A DNA stretch of 64,000 bases from an uncultured Paracoccaceae bacterium (GTDB lineage Bacteria > Pseudomonadota > Alphaproteobacteria > Rhodobacterales > Rhodobacteraceae). A program made the translations under genes and the position numbers. The DNA lies in assembly GCA_938049225.1 (NCBI GenBank), contig CALICM010000007.1, positions 61,584-125,583 of the forward strand. Reading direction: 5' to 3'. The notes under the pieces were generated by a model. The model saw only the letters and a program-made list of their open reading frames with translations. It made no database searches and had not been told where the DNA came from. This document shows positions 1-8,296 of the stretch, piece after piece (within the stretch, counting starts at the first letter, position 1; every line of letters begins with the position of its first letter).

Positions 1-64
1 GAAAGCTTTTCGAGCCATGACGGATCGCGACCCGACAGGCCTCCATATCGCCAGGATGCATCAT
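1..64 (-). CDS. crtB: Phytoene synthase CrtB, N-terminal fragment
   Basis: Only the first 21 codons are in the window; the gene runs off the left edge. The start ATG (64-62) overlaps the crtI stop as ATGA, and a second ATG follows at once. The visible protein begins MMHPGDMEACRVAIRHGSKS, which resembles the start of alphaproteobacterial phytoene synthases (acidic N-terminus, then an R-x-G-S-K/Y-SF motif). CrtB would condense two geranylgeranyl diphosphates into phytoene, the substrate of CrtI. Its position directly downstream of and coupled to crtI matches the usual crtI-crtB order in purple bacteria. The call rests on context and a short stretch of sequence. Confidence 0.8.
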   Translation of the reverse strand, partial: MMHPGDMEACRVAIRHGSKSF

Positions 65-1635
65 TCGGCGGCCCTCAAAACGGTGTTTCGCGCGGGCATC
101 GCCGGGGCGTCAGGGACCAATTTCGCCAGCACCTCGGCGCTCGACAAAACCCCTGGCACGCCGGCGCCGGGGTGGGTGCCAGCGCCCACCAGAAACAGGC
201 CTTTCGCCTCCTCGCTTATGTTGTGCGGCCGGAACCACGCGCTTTGCAGGATACGCGGTTCGATCGAGAAACCGGCGCCATAGGGGCTGAGATACCGGTC
301 GCGGAACGTCTCGGGGGTGAAAACCTCCTCGGTGACGATATGCTGCTCGAAGCCTGGAATGGTGCCTTGCAGAACTTTTGTCATCTTGGCTTTGTAGCGG
401 TCGCGCTCGGCGGTCCAATCGACCGGGTTAGCATGGCCCAAGTGCGGCACGACCGAGAGCACATAAAAGGCATCGTCGCCTTCGGGCGCCGCGGTCGGGT
501 CGTTGACTGTGGGGCGATGGATATAGAGGCTCATGTCCTCGGCCAGCCGCCCGTTGATGAAAATATCCTGCAGCAACCCCTCATAGCGCGGCCCCGAGAG
601 GATCGTATGTTGACCCACATCCCCCCATTTGTCGCGCGTAGCTTTGGTGCCAAAATACCAAACGAACAGCCCTGAGGACCAGCTGCGGCTGCGCAGCTTC
701 TTCGACGTCCAGCGGCGCTTGCGATGGTTGCGCAGCAGACGCTCGTAGGTATGGCCAGCATCGGCGTTGCTGATCACCAGATCAGCGGCAAGCGTGGTGG
801 TATCGGCCAGACGCACGCCCTGGGCGCGGCCATTTTCGATAAGGATCTCGTCGACCTCGACGCCCAGCTGAGCCTTGCCACCCTGATCCTCGACTATGTC
901 ACGCATGGCATTCGCAATTGCCTGCACACCGCCCACGGCGCAATGCACGCCATAGGTTTTCTCAAGATGGGCAACCAGACCGTACATCGAGGTCACCTTC
1001 ATCGGATCGCCGCCTATGAACAGCGGGTGGAACGATAGGGCCATGCGCAGGCGCTCGTCTTTCACGCGGCGTCGGGCCAAACCTAGGATCGATTTGTCAG
1101 CGCGCAACAAGGCGAATAGCGGCAGCACTTTGATCGTGTCCCACAACCGGTGCATCGGAATATTGACCATGCCCTCGAAACCAACGACGAAACGTTTGCG
1201 ACTGTCCTCAAGGAAGCGTTTATAGCCAGGGACGTCCGCAGGGCTGATCTTGGCGACCTCGGCGATCATGCGGTCGGTGTCGCCAGTGGCCGAGAAGATA
1301 GTGCCGTCCGTCCATCGAATTTCGTAGAACGGGTCCAGTGGTCGCAAGTCTATGTCCGCGCGAAAATCGCGGCCGCAATCGGCCCAAAGGGCCTCGAACA
1401 CCTGCGGGACTGTGATGATCGTCGGCCCCAGATCGAAGCGATAGCCGTCCCTTTCGATCGAGGAGCCGCGCCCGCCGACCCGGTCCAGCTTGTCGAGCAC
1501 GGTCACCGCATAGCCCTTGGCGCCCAGGCGCATGGCCGCTGCCAACCCCCCCAGACCCGCACCGATCACCAGCGCCTTGGGCCGCGGGTCAGCGGAATCG
1601 GCAATCGCGGCCTGGGGCTTTGCTTGTGTTAACAT
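61..1635 (-). CDS. crtI: Phytoene desaturase CrtI
   Basis: FAD-dependent carotenoid desaturase of 524 residues, the usual family length. It converts phytoene to neurosporene or lycopene at the membrane. A dinucleotide-binding GxGxxG motif (VIGAGLGGLAAAMRLGAKG) sits near residues 23-41, followed by the VGGRGSS segment. The C-terminal FAD motif GLFLVGAGTHPGAGVPGVL lies about residues 479-498. The gene is transcribed leftward and is translationally coupled to crtB (ATGA). It is divergent from crtA across an 107-bp gap that holds a perfect PpsR/CrtJ-type site, so repression by oxygen and light is likely. With CrtA present, the pathway probably runs through the spheroidene series, but the number of desaturation steps cannot be read from sequence. 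Confidence 0.96.
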   Translation of the reverse strand: MLTQAKPQAAIADSADPRPKALVIGAGLGGLAAAMRLGAKGYAVTVLDKLDRVGGRGSSIERDGYRFDLGPTIITVPQVFEALWADCGRDFRADIDLRPLDPFYEIRWTDGTIFSATGDTDRMIAEVAKISPADVPGYKRFLEDSRKRFVVGFEGMVNIPMHRLWDTIKVLPLFALLRADKSILGLARRRVKDERLRMALSFHPLFIGGDPMKVTSMYGLVAHLEKTYGVHCAVGGVQAIANAMRDIVEDQGGKAQLGVEVDEILIENGRAQGVRLADTTTLAADLVISNADAGHTYERLLRNHRKRRWTSKKLRSRSWSSGLFVWYFGTKATRDKWGDVGQHTILSGPRYEGLLQDIFINGRLAEDMSLYIHRPTVNDPTAAPEGDDAFYVLSVVPHLGHANPVDWTAERDRYKAKMTKVLQGTIPGFEQHIVTEEVFTPETFRDRYLSPYGAGFSIEPRILQSAWFRPHNISEEAKGLFLVGAGTHPGAGVPGVLSSAEVLAKLVPDAPAMPARNTVLRAAE

Positions 1636-1651
1636 AGAGCGACGCTAGCAG

Positions 1652-1669
1652 TGTCTAATTTAATTTACA
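1652..1669. promoter_or_regulatory. PpsR/CrtJ-type operator TGT-N12-ACA
   Basis: The 18-bp sequence TGTCTAATTTAATTTACA matches the PpsR/CrtJ consensus TGT-N12-ACA exactly and has the typical A/T-rich centre. It lies 17 bp upstream of the crtI start and about 75-90 bp upstream of crtA, in the divergent crtI/crtA promoter. PpsR/CrtJ represses pigment genes under oxygen and light in Rhodobacter. No second exact copy was found in the gap. Confidence 0.75.
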
Positions 1670-1742
1670 ATCGAGGATGGAATCTCTTTTAACATGCGCC
1701 ATTCCTCGGCATATTAATTCTATGACAGTGCAAGAACCGCCC

Positions 1743-2474
1743 ATGTCGACCCAGGTCGTCACCCTGTCTTTCTTTCGCTTCGCGCGATGGCGTGATCGGT
1801 TGTGGGCTTTCGCGCAAATGGGCTTGGCACGGCCAGCCCTGGCCCGGATCCCTGAGCTGCGGTTCTTCAAGCTAATGGGGGCCGGAACCGGCGAGGGGTT
1901 CACGCCGATCCCCGATACCTCGGCCGTCGCGATCCTGACCACCTGGCCCGATCTGGAAACCGCCCGTCGGCGGACCCACGAGACTGCCGTGTTCGCACGG
2001 TATCATGCCCGCGCGACCGAGGCTTGGAGTATCCATCTGATGCCCCGCTCGGCCTGGGGGGCTTGGGCGCGGCGGATGCCCTTCCACCCGACCAAGGGTG
2101 ACTATGGCGATGCGGTCGTGGCCCTGACCCGGGCGACGATAAAACCCACGGTCTTGCTGAAGTTCTGGCGCCGGGTGCCCGATATCTCGCGGGCGATCGG
2201 GGATGATCCTAACGTGATATTCAAGCAAGGTGTGGGCGAAGTGCCCTGGCTGCACCAAATGACCTTTTCGATTTGGCCGGACGAGGCCACGATGGCCCGT
2301 TTCGCCCGCGCCGATGGCCCGCATGCCCGCGCCATTCGGGCGGTGCGGGCGGGCAACTGGTTCGCCGAAGAGCTGTACGCTCGCTTCGCAATTCTGGCCA
2401 GCGAGGGGCAATGGAACGGGGGCGATCCCCTGGCCAACCGCCGCGCACCCGTGGCACAACACGCGGCAGAATAA
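1743..2474 (+). CDS. crtA: Spheroidene monooxygenase CrtA
   Basis: About 243 residues from the chosen ATG. CrtA oxidises spheroidene to spheroidenone under aerobic conditions. The N-terminal VTLSFFRFARWRDRLWAF and the segment FFKLMGAGTGEGFTPIPDTS are characteristic of the family, as is the C-terminal NWFAEELYARFAILASEG. The reading frame is open from 1677, and ATGs at 1722 and 1743 are both possible. The second is preferred because known CrtA proteins begin just before the VSLFRF-like segment. Neither start has a clear Shine-Dalgarno sequence. crtA leads the crtA-bchI-bchD-bchO run, and bchI starts 22 bp after its stop. Confidence 0.93.
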   Translation: MSTQVVTLSFFRFARWRDRLWAFAQMGLARPALARIPELRFFKLMGAGTGEGFTPIPDTSAVAILTTWPDLETARRRTHETAVFARYHARATEAWSIHLMPRSAWGAWARRMPFHPTKGDYGDAVVALTRATIKPTVLLKFWRRVPDISRAIGDDPNVIFKQGVGEVPWLHQMTFSIWPDEATMARFARADGPHARAIRAVRAGNWFAEELYARFAILASEGQWNGGDPLANRRAPVAQHAAE

Positions 2475-2496
2475 GCCCACCAAAGGACCCCTCGGA

Positions 2497-3513
2497 ATGA
2501 CCCAAGCCTTCCCGTTTTCGGCCATCGTCGGCCAGGAAGAGATGAAACAAGCGCTGACCCTGACCGCCATCGACCCGACCATCGGTGGCGTTTTGGTATT
2601 TGGCGACCGGGGCACCGGAAAGTCGACCGCCGTCCGCGCGCTGGCGGCTTTGCTGCCCAGCATCCAGGCGGTCGCGGGATGCCCCTATAATTGCGCCCTC
2701 GACGCACCTAACCCCGCCTGCCCGCATTGCGCACAGACACCCCCCGCCAAGGCCGAGATCCGCGCCACACCCGTGATCGACCTGCCCTTGGGCGTGACCG
2801 AGGATCGGGTGGTCGGCGCGCTCGATCTTGAGCGCGCTTTGACCCGGGGCGAGAAAGCCTTTGAGCCTGGGCTGTTGGCGCGGGCGCACCGGGGGTTTCT
2901 GTATATCGACGAGGTGAACCTGCTGGAGGATCACATTGTCGATCTGCTGTTGGACGTCGCCGCGTCAGGTGAGAATGTGGTCGAGCGCGAGGGGCTGTCG
3001 GTGCGCCATCCCGCCAAATTTGTCATCGTCGGCTCTGGCAACCCCGAAGAGGGGGAACTGCGCCCACAGCTGCTGGACCGCTTTGGTCTTTCGGTCGAGG
3101 TGGCCTCACCGAGTGACGTGAAGCAGAGGGTCGAGGTGATCCGCAGGCGCGATGCCTACGAGCGAGAGACGGCGCCGTTTCTCAAGCGTTGGCGGGCGGC
3201 GGATACGCGGCATCGCAAGAAGATCATCGCCGCAAGGGAGCGGCTGGCCGGGGTCGCGGTGCCCGATGCGACCCTTGAGAAGATCGCCGAGCTGTGTATC
3301 GCGCTGGGGGCCGATGGCCTGCGCGGCGAATTGACATTGGTGCGCGCCGCCCGGGCTTTAACGGCCTTTGCTGGGGCGACGGAAGTGGATCAAAAAGCGC
3401 TGCGCGCGGTGGCTGGCATGGCGCTGCGCCACCGCCTACGACGGGACCCACTGGACGAGGCCGGGTCCACAACCCGTGTCGCCCGCACGGTGGACGAGGT
3501 TCTGCCCGCGTGA
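2497..3513 (+). CDS. bchI: Magnesium chelatase subunit BchI
   Basis: AAA+ ATPase of 338 residues that drives Mg insertion into protoporphyrin IX with BchD and BchH. Walker A is GDRGTGKST at residues 36-44 and Walker B is YIDEVNLLEDH near 135-145. The BchI-specific Cys-containing insert (GCPYNC...CPHC, residues about 61-78) follows Walker A, and the sensor/arginine region is DRFGLSVEVASP. The frame is open far upstream into crtA. The ATG at 2497 fits known BchI starts (FPFSAIVGQEEMK) and follows an AAAGGA sequence. The stop overlaps the GTG start of bchD (GTGA), so the two subunits are translationally coupled. Confidence 0.97.
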   Translation: MTQAFPFSAIVGQEEMKQALTLTAIDPTIGGVLVFGDRGTGKSTAVRALAALLPSIQAVAGCPYNCALDAPNPACPHCAQTPPAKAEIRATPVIDLPLGVTEDRVVGALDLERALTRGEKAFEPGLLARAHRGFLYIDEVNLLEDHIVDLLLDVAASGENVVEREGLSVRHPAKFVIVGSGNPEEGELRPQLLDRFGLSVEVASPSDVKQRVEVIRRRDAYERETAPFLKRWRAADTRHRKKIIAARERLAGVAVPDATLEKIAELCIALGADGLRGELTLVRAARALTAFAGATEVDQKALRAVAGMALRHRLRRDPLDEAGSTTRVARTVDEVLPA

Positions 3514-5222
3514 CCGACACCTCGGCGATCCCTTTGTCCGATTGGGCCGCCGCCTTGCTTGCAGTTGATCCGGCATTGGGTGGCATAGCGCTCAGCGCCC
3601 GCGCAAGCCCGGCGCGCGAGACTTGGGTGGAGGGGTTTTTGACACTTACGGGCCGGGCGCATCGCCGGGTGGGACCTGGGGCCGGGGATGATCGACTGTT
3701 CGGGGGGGTGGATCTGACGGCAACGCTGAGGGCGGGACAACCGGTGATGGACCCGGGGTTGCTGGCGTGGATCGACACCGGGACGTTGGTTTTACCGATG
3801 GCCGAGCGCTTGAGTCTGGGCCGGGCCGCCCGTCTGGCGCAGGCCTGGGACGCGGGCGCGGCGTTCGCGGTTCTGGCGCTGGACGAGGCCAGTGAAGACG
3901 ATGACCAGATCCCGCCCGCACTGCTGGACCGGCTGGCGTTTCGCATCAGCCTGACCCCCCAAGCGCAGCGCGATGCCCTGCCACCGCATACAGCCTTTGT
4001 ACCTGCGGATATCACCGCCGCGCAGCAAAGGTTGGCGCGCGTCGAGGTGCCGTCTGGCGTGATCGAAGCGCTGACGGGGACAGCCGCCGCGCTTGGGATC
4101 CCCTCGCTCCGGGCGCCAGCGCTGGCGTTGCGCACGGCGCGCGCGGCGGCGGCATTGATGGGGACCCCTCAGGTGACCCGCGACACCGCAGAACTGGCCG
4201 CTGCTTTGGTGCTGGCGCCCCGGGCCATACAACTGCCACCAGCCGAGGAGGAAGACACAGCACCGCAACCAAACGACCCGCCGCCCCCGAAAGATCCGAG
4301 CGATCCGACCTCGGACCCGGGCGAGACCACCCAGATCCCCGAGGATCTGCTGCTTGAGGCGGCCCGCGCGGCAATCCCCGCCGATCTGTTGGCACAACTG
4401 GCCGCACGTGCGGCGCTGACCCGCAGCGGCGCGGCCCCGGCCGGGGCGGGCGAGGATCAAAAGGGCGCGGCCCGGGGCCGACCCGCAGGCACGCGGCCTG
4501 GCGACCCCCGCAGCGGCGCGCGGTTGGATCTGGTTGCCACCTTGCGCACCGCCGCCCCTTGGCAGCCCCTGCGCCGAAAAATGCTGGGCCACGACCCTGG
4601 GCGGCTCCTGATCACGCCCGAGGATTTTCGGCTGCGGCGTTTTAAACAGAAGGCCGAAAAAGTGGTGATTTTCGTGGTCGATGCCTCCGGCTCGGCCGCC
4701 CTGGCCCGGCTGGCCGAAACCAAGGGTGCGATCGAGTTGATGTTGGCCGAAGCCTATGTGCGCCGCGAACAGGTGGCGCTGATCGCCTTTCGGGGCGCCC
4801 AGGCCGAGGTGTTGCTGCCGCCCACCCGTTCGCTGGTACAGGCCAAGCGACGCCTGTCAGGCCTGCCGGGCGGCGGGGGCACGCCGCTGGCCGCCGGTCT
4901 TGAGGCAGCGCTGGCGCTGGCCGACCAGATCGGCCGCCGGGGACAAAGCGCGCATTTGGCCGTGCTGACCGATGGCCGGGCGAATATCGCCCGCGACGGG
5001 GCGCAGGGGCGCACGCAGGCGCTGGCCGACGCGCAGACAGTGGCCCGGGTGGTCCGCGCCAGCGGCATTGCCAGCCTGGTGATTGACACTGGCAACCGCC
5101 CGGCCCCCACCGCACGCACATTGGCCGAGGATCTGGGGGCGGCCTATTTGGCGCTGCCCCGCGCGGATGCCCAGGTGCTGGCGGGCACCTTGCAGGCGGC
5201 CTTGGACCCGCAGGCGGCCTGA
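3510..5222 (+). CDS. bchD: Magnesium chelatase subunit BchD
   Basis: 570 residues from a GTG start that overlaps the bchI stop. BchD is the second AAA-family subunit of Mg-chelatase. The N-terminal half is a degenerate AAA module. Residues about 243-277 form an acidic proline-rich linker (PPAEEEDTAPQPNDPPPPKD). The C-terminal half is a von Willebrand A/integrin I domain with a MIDAS motif, VVDASGSAA near residue 390, plus GGGGTPLAAG and LTDGRANIA. Length and domain order are normal for the family. The reading frame stays open upstream inside bchI, but the GTGA overlap and the resulting VTDTSAIPLSDW start are typical. Confidence 0.96.
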   Translation: MTDTSAIPLSDWAAALLAVDPALGGIALSARASPARETWVEGFLTLTGRAHRRVGPGAGDDRLFGGVDLTATLRAGQPVMDPGLLAWIDTGTLVLPMAERLSLGRAARLAQAWDAGAAFAVLALDEASEDDDQIPPALLDRLAFRISLTPQAQRDALPPHTAFVPADITAAQQRLARVEVPSGVIEALTGTAAALGIPSLRAPALALRTARAAAALMGTPQVTRDTAELAAALVLAPRAIQLPPAEEEDTAPQPNDPPPPKDPSDPTSDPGETTQIPEDLLLEAARAAIPADLLAQLAARAALTRSGAAPAGAGEDQKGAARGRPAGTRPGDPRSGARLDLVATLRTAAPWQPLRRKMLGHDPGRLLITPEDFRLRRFKQKAEKVVIFVVDASGSAALARLAETKGAIELMLAEAYVRREQVALIAFRGAQAEVLLPPTRSLVQAKRRLSGLPGGGGTPLAAGLEAALALADQIGRRGQSAHLAVLTDGRANIARDGAQGRTQALADAQTVARVVRASGIASLVIDTGNRPAPTARTLAEDLGAAYLALPRADAQVLAGTLQAALDPQAA

Positions 5223-5226
5223 GCGG

Positions 5227-6078
5227 ATGAACTGGGCACAGGCCAAGTCCAACTGGCCCCATGCGGCACACAGTCGGTTTGTGGACACAAGGGCGCATCA
5301 TTGGCATGTTCAACAAGCGGGCGACGGCCCGGGCATTCTGCTGTTGCACGGCGCTGGCGGGGCCACGCACAGCTGGCGGGGGATGTTCGGCCCCCTGAGC
5401 GCCCAGGCGCAGGTGTTCGCGGTTGATCTGCCGGGACACGGGTTCACCCGACGCAAGGCACAATCGCGCACACGGCTGCCCGATATGGCCGAGGATGTGC
5501 AAGCCCTGCTGGATCAGGAAAGGTTCGCGCCGCATCTGATCATCGGCCATTCGGCAGGCGCAGCGATTGCGTTGCAGATGGCGCTGAACGGCACCAGCGC
5601 GCAGCACATTCTGGCGCTGAACCCCGCGCTAATGCCCTTTCAGGGCTTGGCGGGGATGCTGTTTCCACCTTTGGCGAAGCTATTGGCGCTGAACCCGTTT
5701 TCGGCACCCTTCTTTGCCCGGACCGCCGCGAGCGATAAGGCGGTGCGCAATCTGATCGACAGCACCGGCAGTGTACTCGACGCCGAGGGCATGGCCCTCT
5801 ATCGCGCGCTGATCGGCGATGCGCGGCATGTGGATGGCGCGTTGCGGATGATGGCCCGCTGGAACCTGAACCCGCTGCTGGACGCCCTGCCGCGGATCAC
5901 AACCCCCGTAACACTGGCCGTGGGGCTGAACGACAAAACCGTCCCCCCCAAGACGACCCGTAAACAGGTGCCCAGGCTGCCCAGTGCAACGCTGATCGAA
6001 GTCCCAGACCTGGGCCATCTGATGCATGAAGAGCAGCCTTTGCGATTTACTGCGATGGCGCTTGACCTGCTACCCTAA
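5227..6078 (+). CDS. bchO: Photosynthesis-cluster alpha/beta hydrolase BchO
   Basis: Alpha/beta-hydrolase of 283 residues. The nucleophile elbow GHSAGAAIAL lies near residues 108-117, the oxyanion segment is LLLHGAGGATHSW, the acid is in VGLNDKTVPP and the catalytic His is in DLGHLMHEEQP. BchO is found next to bchID in phototrophic proteobacteria and is linked to the Mg-chelatase step; its exact reaction is unknown. The start lies 4 bp after the bchD stop, so it is the last gene of crtA-bchI-bchD-bchO. Its last four bases overlap the stop of the convergent folC, which marks the edge of the photosynthesis cluster. Confidence 0.93.
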   Translation: MNWAQAKSNWPHAAHSRFVDTRAHHWHVQQAGDGPGILLLHGAGGATHSWRGMFGPLSAQAQVFAVDLPGHGFTRRKAQSRTRLPDMAEDVQALLDQERFAPHLIIGHSAGAAIALQMALNGTSAQHILALNPALMPFQGLAGMLFPPLAKLLALNPFSAPFFARTAASDKAVRNLIDSTGSVLDAEGMALYRALIGDARHVDGALRMMARWNLNPLLDALPRITTPVTLAVGLNDKTVPPKTTRKQVPRLPSATLIEVPDLGHLMHEEQPLRFTAMALDLLP

Positions 6079-7343
6079 CCGTTCTCGCGCAGCACGGTGC
6101 CCGCCAGGTAGAGTGAGCCGCAGATCAAGACGCGGGCATGGGGCACCTGAGCCTGGATTCGGGTGATCGCGGCCTCTACACTGGGCTCGGCCCCGGCGTT
6201 TTCGATGCCAACAGCTTGGGCGGCTTGCGCGGTTTCCTCGGCAGGCAGCGTCGCCGTCTCGCCCGGGATAGAGACGGCGGCCAAACCTTGGATCAGCGGT
6301 GCGAGGGGGCGCAGATAGCCCGCGATGTCTTTGGTCTTGAGCATGCCGCAAATCAGGTACAGCGGGCGGGGGGGCAGCCGCGTTACGGCTTCGGCCAGAG
6401 CCTCTCCGGCAGCAGGGTTGTGACCCCCATCCAGATAGAGCTCGGCCCCTTTTGCTATCTGAACCAGAGGGCCGAATTTTAGGCGCTGCAGACGGGCAGG
6501 CCAGACAGCTGTCGTCACTGCGGTGATAGGATCGCCCACCCCCAGCAGGCGCAGCGTTGCCAGGGCGGTGCCCGCGTTCACCACCTGGTGGGCGCCGATC
6601 AAATTGGGGCACGGCAAGTCCAACAAGCCAGCGTCATCTTGGAAGGCGATGCGCCCATGCTCCTCCCACACTTGCCAATCGCGGTTGGCCCAATGGGCAG
6701 GTACGGATTTGCGGGCGATCACAGCGTCGATCACCGCCTCGGCCTCGGGCACCTGCGGGGCGATGATGGCCGGAACGCCGGGCTTCAGAATACCCGCCTT
6801 CTCCCCCGCGATTTCGGTCAATGTATCGCCCAGGAATTGTTGGTGATCATACGAGACCGGGGTGATGACCGATACCACTGGGGTCACCACATTGGTGGCA
6901 TCCAGGCGCCCGCCCAAGCCGACCTCAAGGATGGTGTAATCCGCCGAATGGCGCGCAAAGGCCACAAAGGCCGCCGCTGTCGTGATCTCGAAATAGGTGA
7001 TCGGACGGTCCCGATTGGCGTCTTCGCAGACCGCCAAAATATCCGTCAGCGCCTGCTCGGCAATCACCTGGCCTGCAACCGTGATCCGCTCGTGAAACCG
7101 TGCCAGGTGGGGCGAGGTATAGGCATGCGCCGTCAGCCCAGCCCCCTCAAGCCCCGCGCGGATCATCGCCTGGGTCGAGCCCTTGCCATTGGTCCCGGCG
7201 ATATGGATCACCGGCGGAATGTCATTTTGTGGATTGCCCAGCGCCCCCAAGATACGGCGCATCCGGCCCAGCGAAAGGTCTATCACCTTCGGGTGCAGCG
7301 CCATCATCCGACCAAGGAGGATATCGCTGGAGGGGCCAGTCAC
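6075..7343 (-). CDS. folC: Bifunctional folylpolyglutamate synthase / dihydrofolate synthase
   Basis: 422-residue Mur-ligase-family enzyme that adds glutamate to dihydropteroate and to reduced folates. The P-loop HIAGTNGKGSTQ lies at residues 47-58. Family motifs YTSPHLARFHERI, YFEITTAAAF, EVGLGGRLDATN and SYDHQQFLG are intact, as is the C-terminal LDGGHNPAAGEAL. The GTG at 7343 is chosen because it overlaps the accD stop (GTGA) and gives the expected N-terminus (TGPSSDILLGRMMALHPK). A longer open frame into accD is a shadow. accD-folC is a common alphaproteobacterial arrangement. Confidence 0.95.
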   Translation of the reverse strand: MTGPSSDILLGRMMALHPKVIDLSLGRMRRILGALGNPQNDIPPVIHIAGTNGKGSTQAMIRAGLEGAGLTAHAYTSPHLARFHERITVAGQVIAEQALTDILAVCEDANRDRPITYFEITTAAAFVAFARHSADYTILEVGLGGRLDATNVVTPVVSVITPVSYDHQQFLGDTLTEIAGEKAGILKPGVPAIIAPQVPEAEAVIDAVIARKSVPAHWANRDWQVWEEHGRIAFQDDAGLLDLPCPNLIGAHQVVNAGTALATLRLLGVGDPITAVTTAVWPARLQRLKFGPLVQIAKGAELYLDGGHNPAAGEALAEAVTRLPPRPLYLICGMLKTKDIAGYLRPLAPLIQGLAAVSIPGETATLPAEETAQAAQAVGIENAGAEPSVEAAITRIQAQVPHARVLICGSLYLAGTVLRENG

Positions 7344-8269
7344 GCAGGCGGGTCCTGGGTCGGGGCGGGCGGCTCGGGCGCGACCTCGGTCGGGACAGGC
7401 AGATCGCCATGCACCATGGGTGGGGCTTTCATCAGCATATGCAGGATCGTGCCCAGTTCGATCCGCATGTCCTTGCGGTTGACGACCCGGTCCAACATTC
7501 CGTGGTCCAGCAGGTACTCGGCGCGCTGGAACCCCTCGGGCAGCGTCTCGCGGATGGTTTGTTCGATCACCCGGGGGCCGGCGAAACAAATCAGCGCGTT
7601 GGGTTCCGAGATCTGCACATCGCCCAGCATCGCGTAGCTGGCAGTCACACCACCAGTGGTGGCATGGGTCAGGACGACCACATACGGCAGCCCCGCTTCT
7701 TTCAACATTTGCACCGCGACGGTCGAGCGCGGCATCTGCATCAAGGACAGGATCCCCTCTTGCATCCGCGCGCCACCCGCGGCAGCAAACAGGATCAGCG
7801 GGCAGCGTTGGGCAACCGCGCGCTCGGCCGCGGCGATGATCGCGTTGCCAACATACATGCCCATCGAGCCGGACATGAACTTATAATCCTGCACCGCGAC
7901 GATGGTTTTCATTCGCCCGATGTCGCCCTCGGCCACCAGCATCGCATCCTGGCCTTCGCTCTCGCGACGGGCGTCTTTCAGGCGATCTGTATAGCGCTTC
8001 TTGTCGCGAAACTGCAGCGGATCGACCAGCGGCTCAGTCACGGGCACATCCGTATAAAGCCCACCGTCGAACAGCGCGGCAAAGCGCTGGCGTGGCGGGA
8101 TGTACATATGGTTGTTGCAGTTCGGACAGACATGCAGCGCATCCGACAACTCGCGGTGAAACAGCATCTGGCCGCAGTCGTCGCATTTGGTCCACAGGTT
8201 CTCGGGCACCTCCCGGCGCGAGAAGAGCGAGTTGATCTTGGGGCGGACGTAGTTCGAGATCCAGTTCAT
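7340..8269 (-). CDS. accD: Acetyl-CoA carboxylase carboxyltransferase subunit beta
   Basis: 309 residues. With AccA it transfers carboxyl from biotin to acetyl-CoA to make malonyl-CoA for fatty-acid synthesis. The N-terminal zinc ribbon has Cys29, Cys32, Cys48 and Cys51 (TKCDDCGQ and HVCPNCNN). The crotonase-fold part carries SGSMGMYVGNAI, GGARMQEGILSLMQM and THATTGGVTASYAMLGD, all typical of AccD. It is coupled to folC by the GTGA overlap. It starts 27 bp after the CPBP-protease gene, so the three may share a transcript. Confidence 0.97.
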   Translation of the reverse strand: MNWISNYVRPKINSLFSRREVPENLWTKCDDCGQMLFHRELSDALHVCPNCNNHMYIPPRQRFAALFDGGLYTDVPVTEPLVDPLQFRDKKRYTDRLKDARRESEGQDAMLVAEGDIGRMKTIVAVQDYKFMSGSMGMYVGNAIIAAAERAVAQRCPLILFAAAGGARMQEGILSLMQMPRSTVAVQMLKEAGLPYVVVLTHATTGGVTASYAMLGDVQISEPNALICFAGPRVIEQTIRETLPEGFQRAEYLLDHGMLDRVVNRKDMRIELGTILHMLMKAPPMVHGDLPVPTEVAPEPPAPTQDPPA

Positions 8270-8296
8270 GGGCAGCCTGTGTCAGCGATTTGAGCG

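Noticed and set aside
172..675. Forward open frame inside crtI
   Set aside because: Antisense shadow of a well-supported gene in G+C-rich sequence, as are the many similar frames elsewhere.
1625..1634. TGTTAACA palindrome at the crtI start
   Set aside because: Spacing does not fit a PpsR site and it lies inside the coding start; likely chance.
2314..2496. N-terminal extension of bchI
   Set aside because: It overlaps crtA coding sequence and has no similarity to BchI; the ATG at 2497 gives the family N-terminus.
3294..3509. N-terminal extension of bchD into bchI
   Set aside because: Out-of-frame shadow of bchI; the GTGA overlap start is typical.
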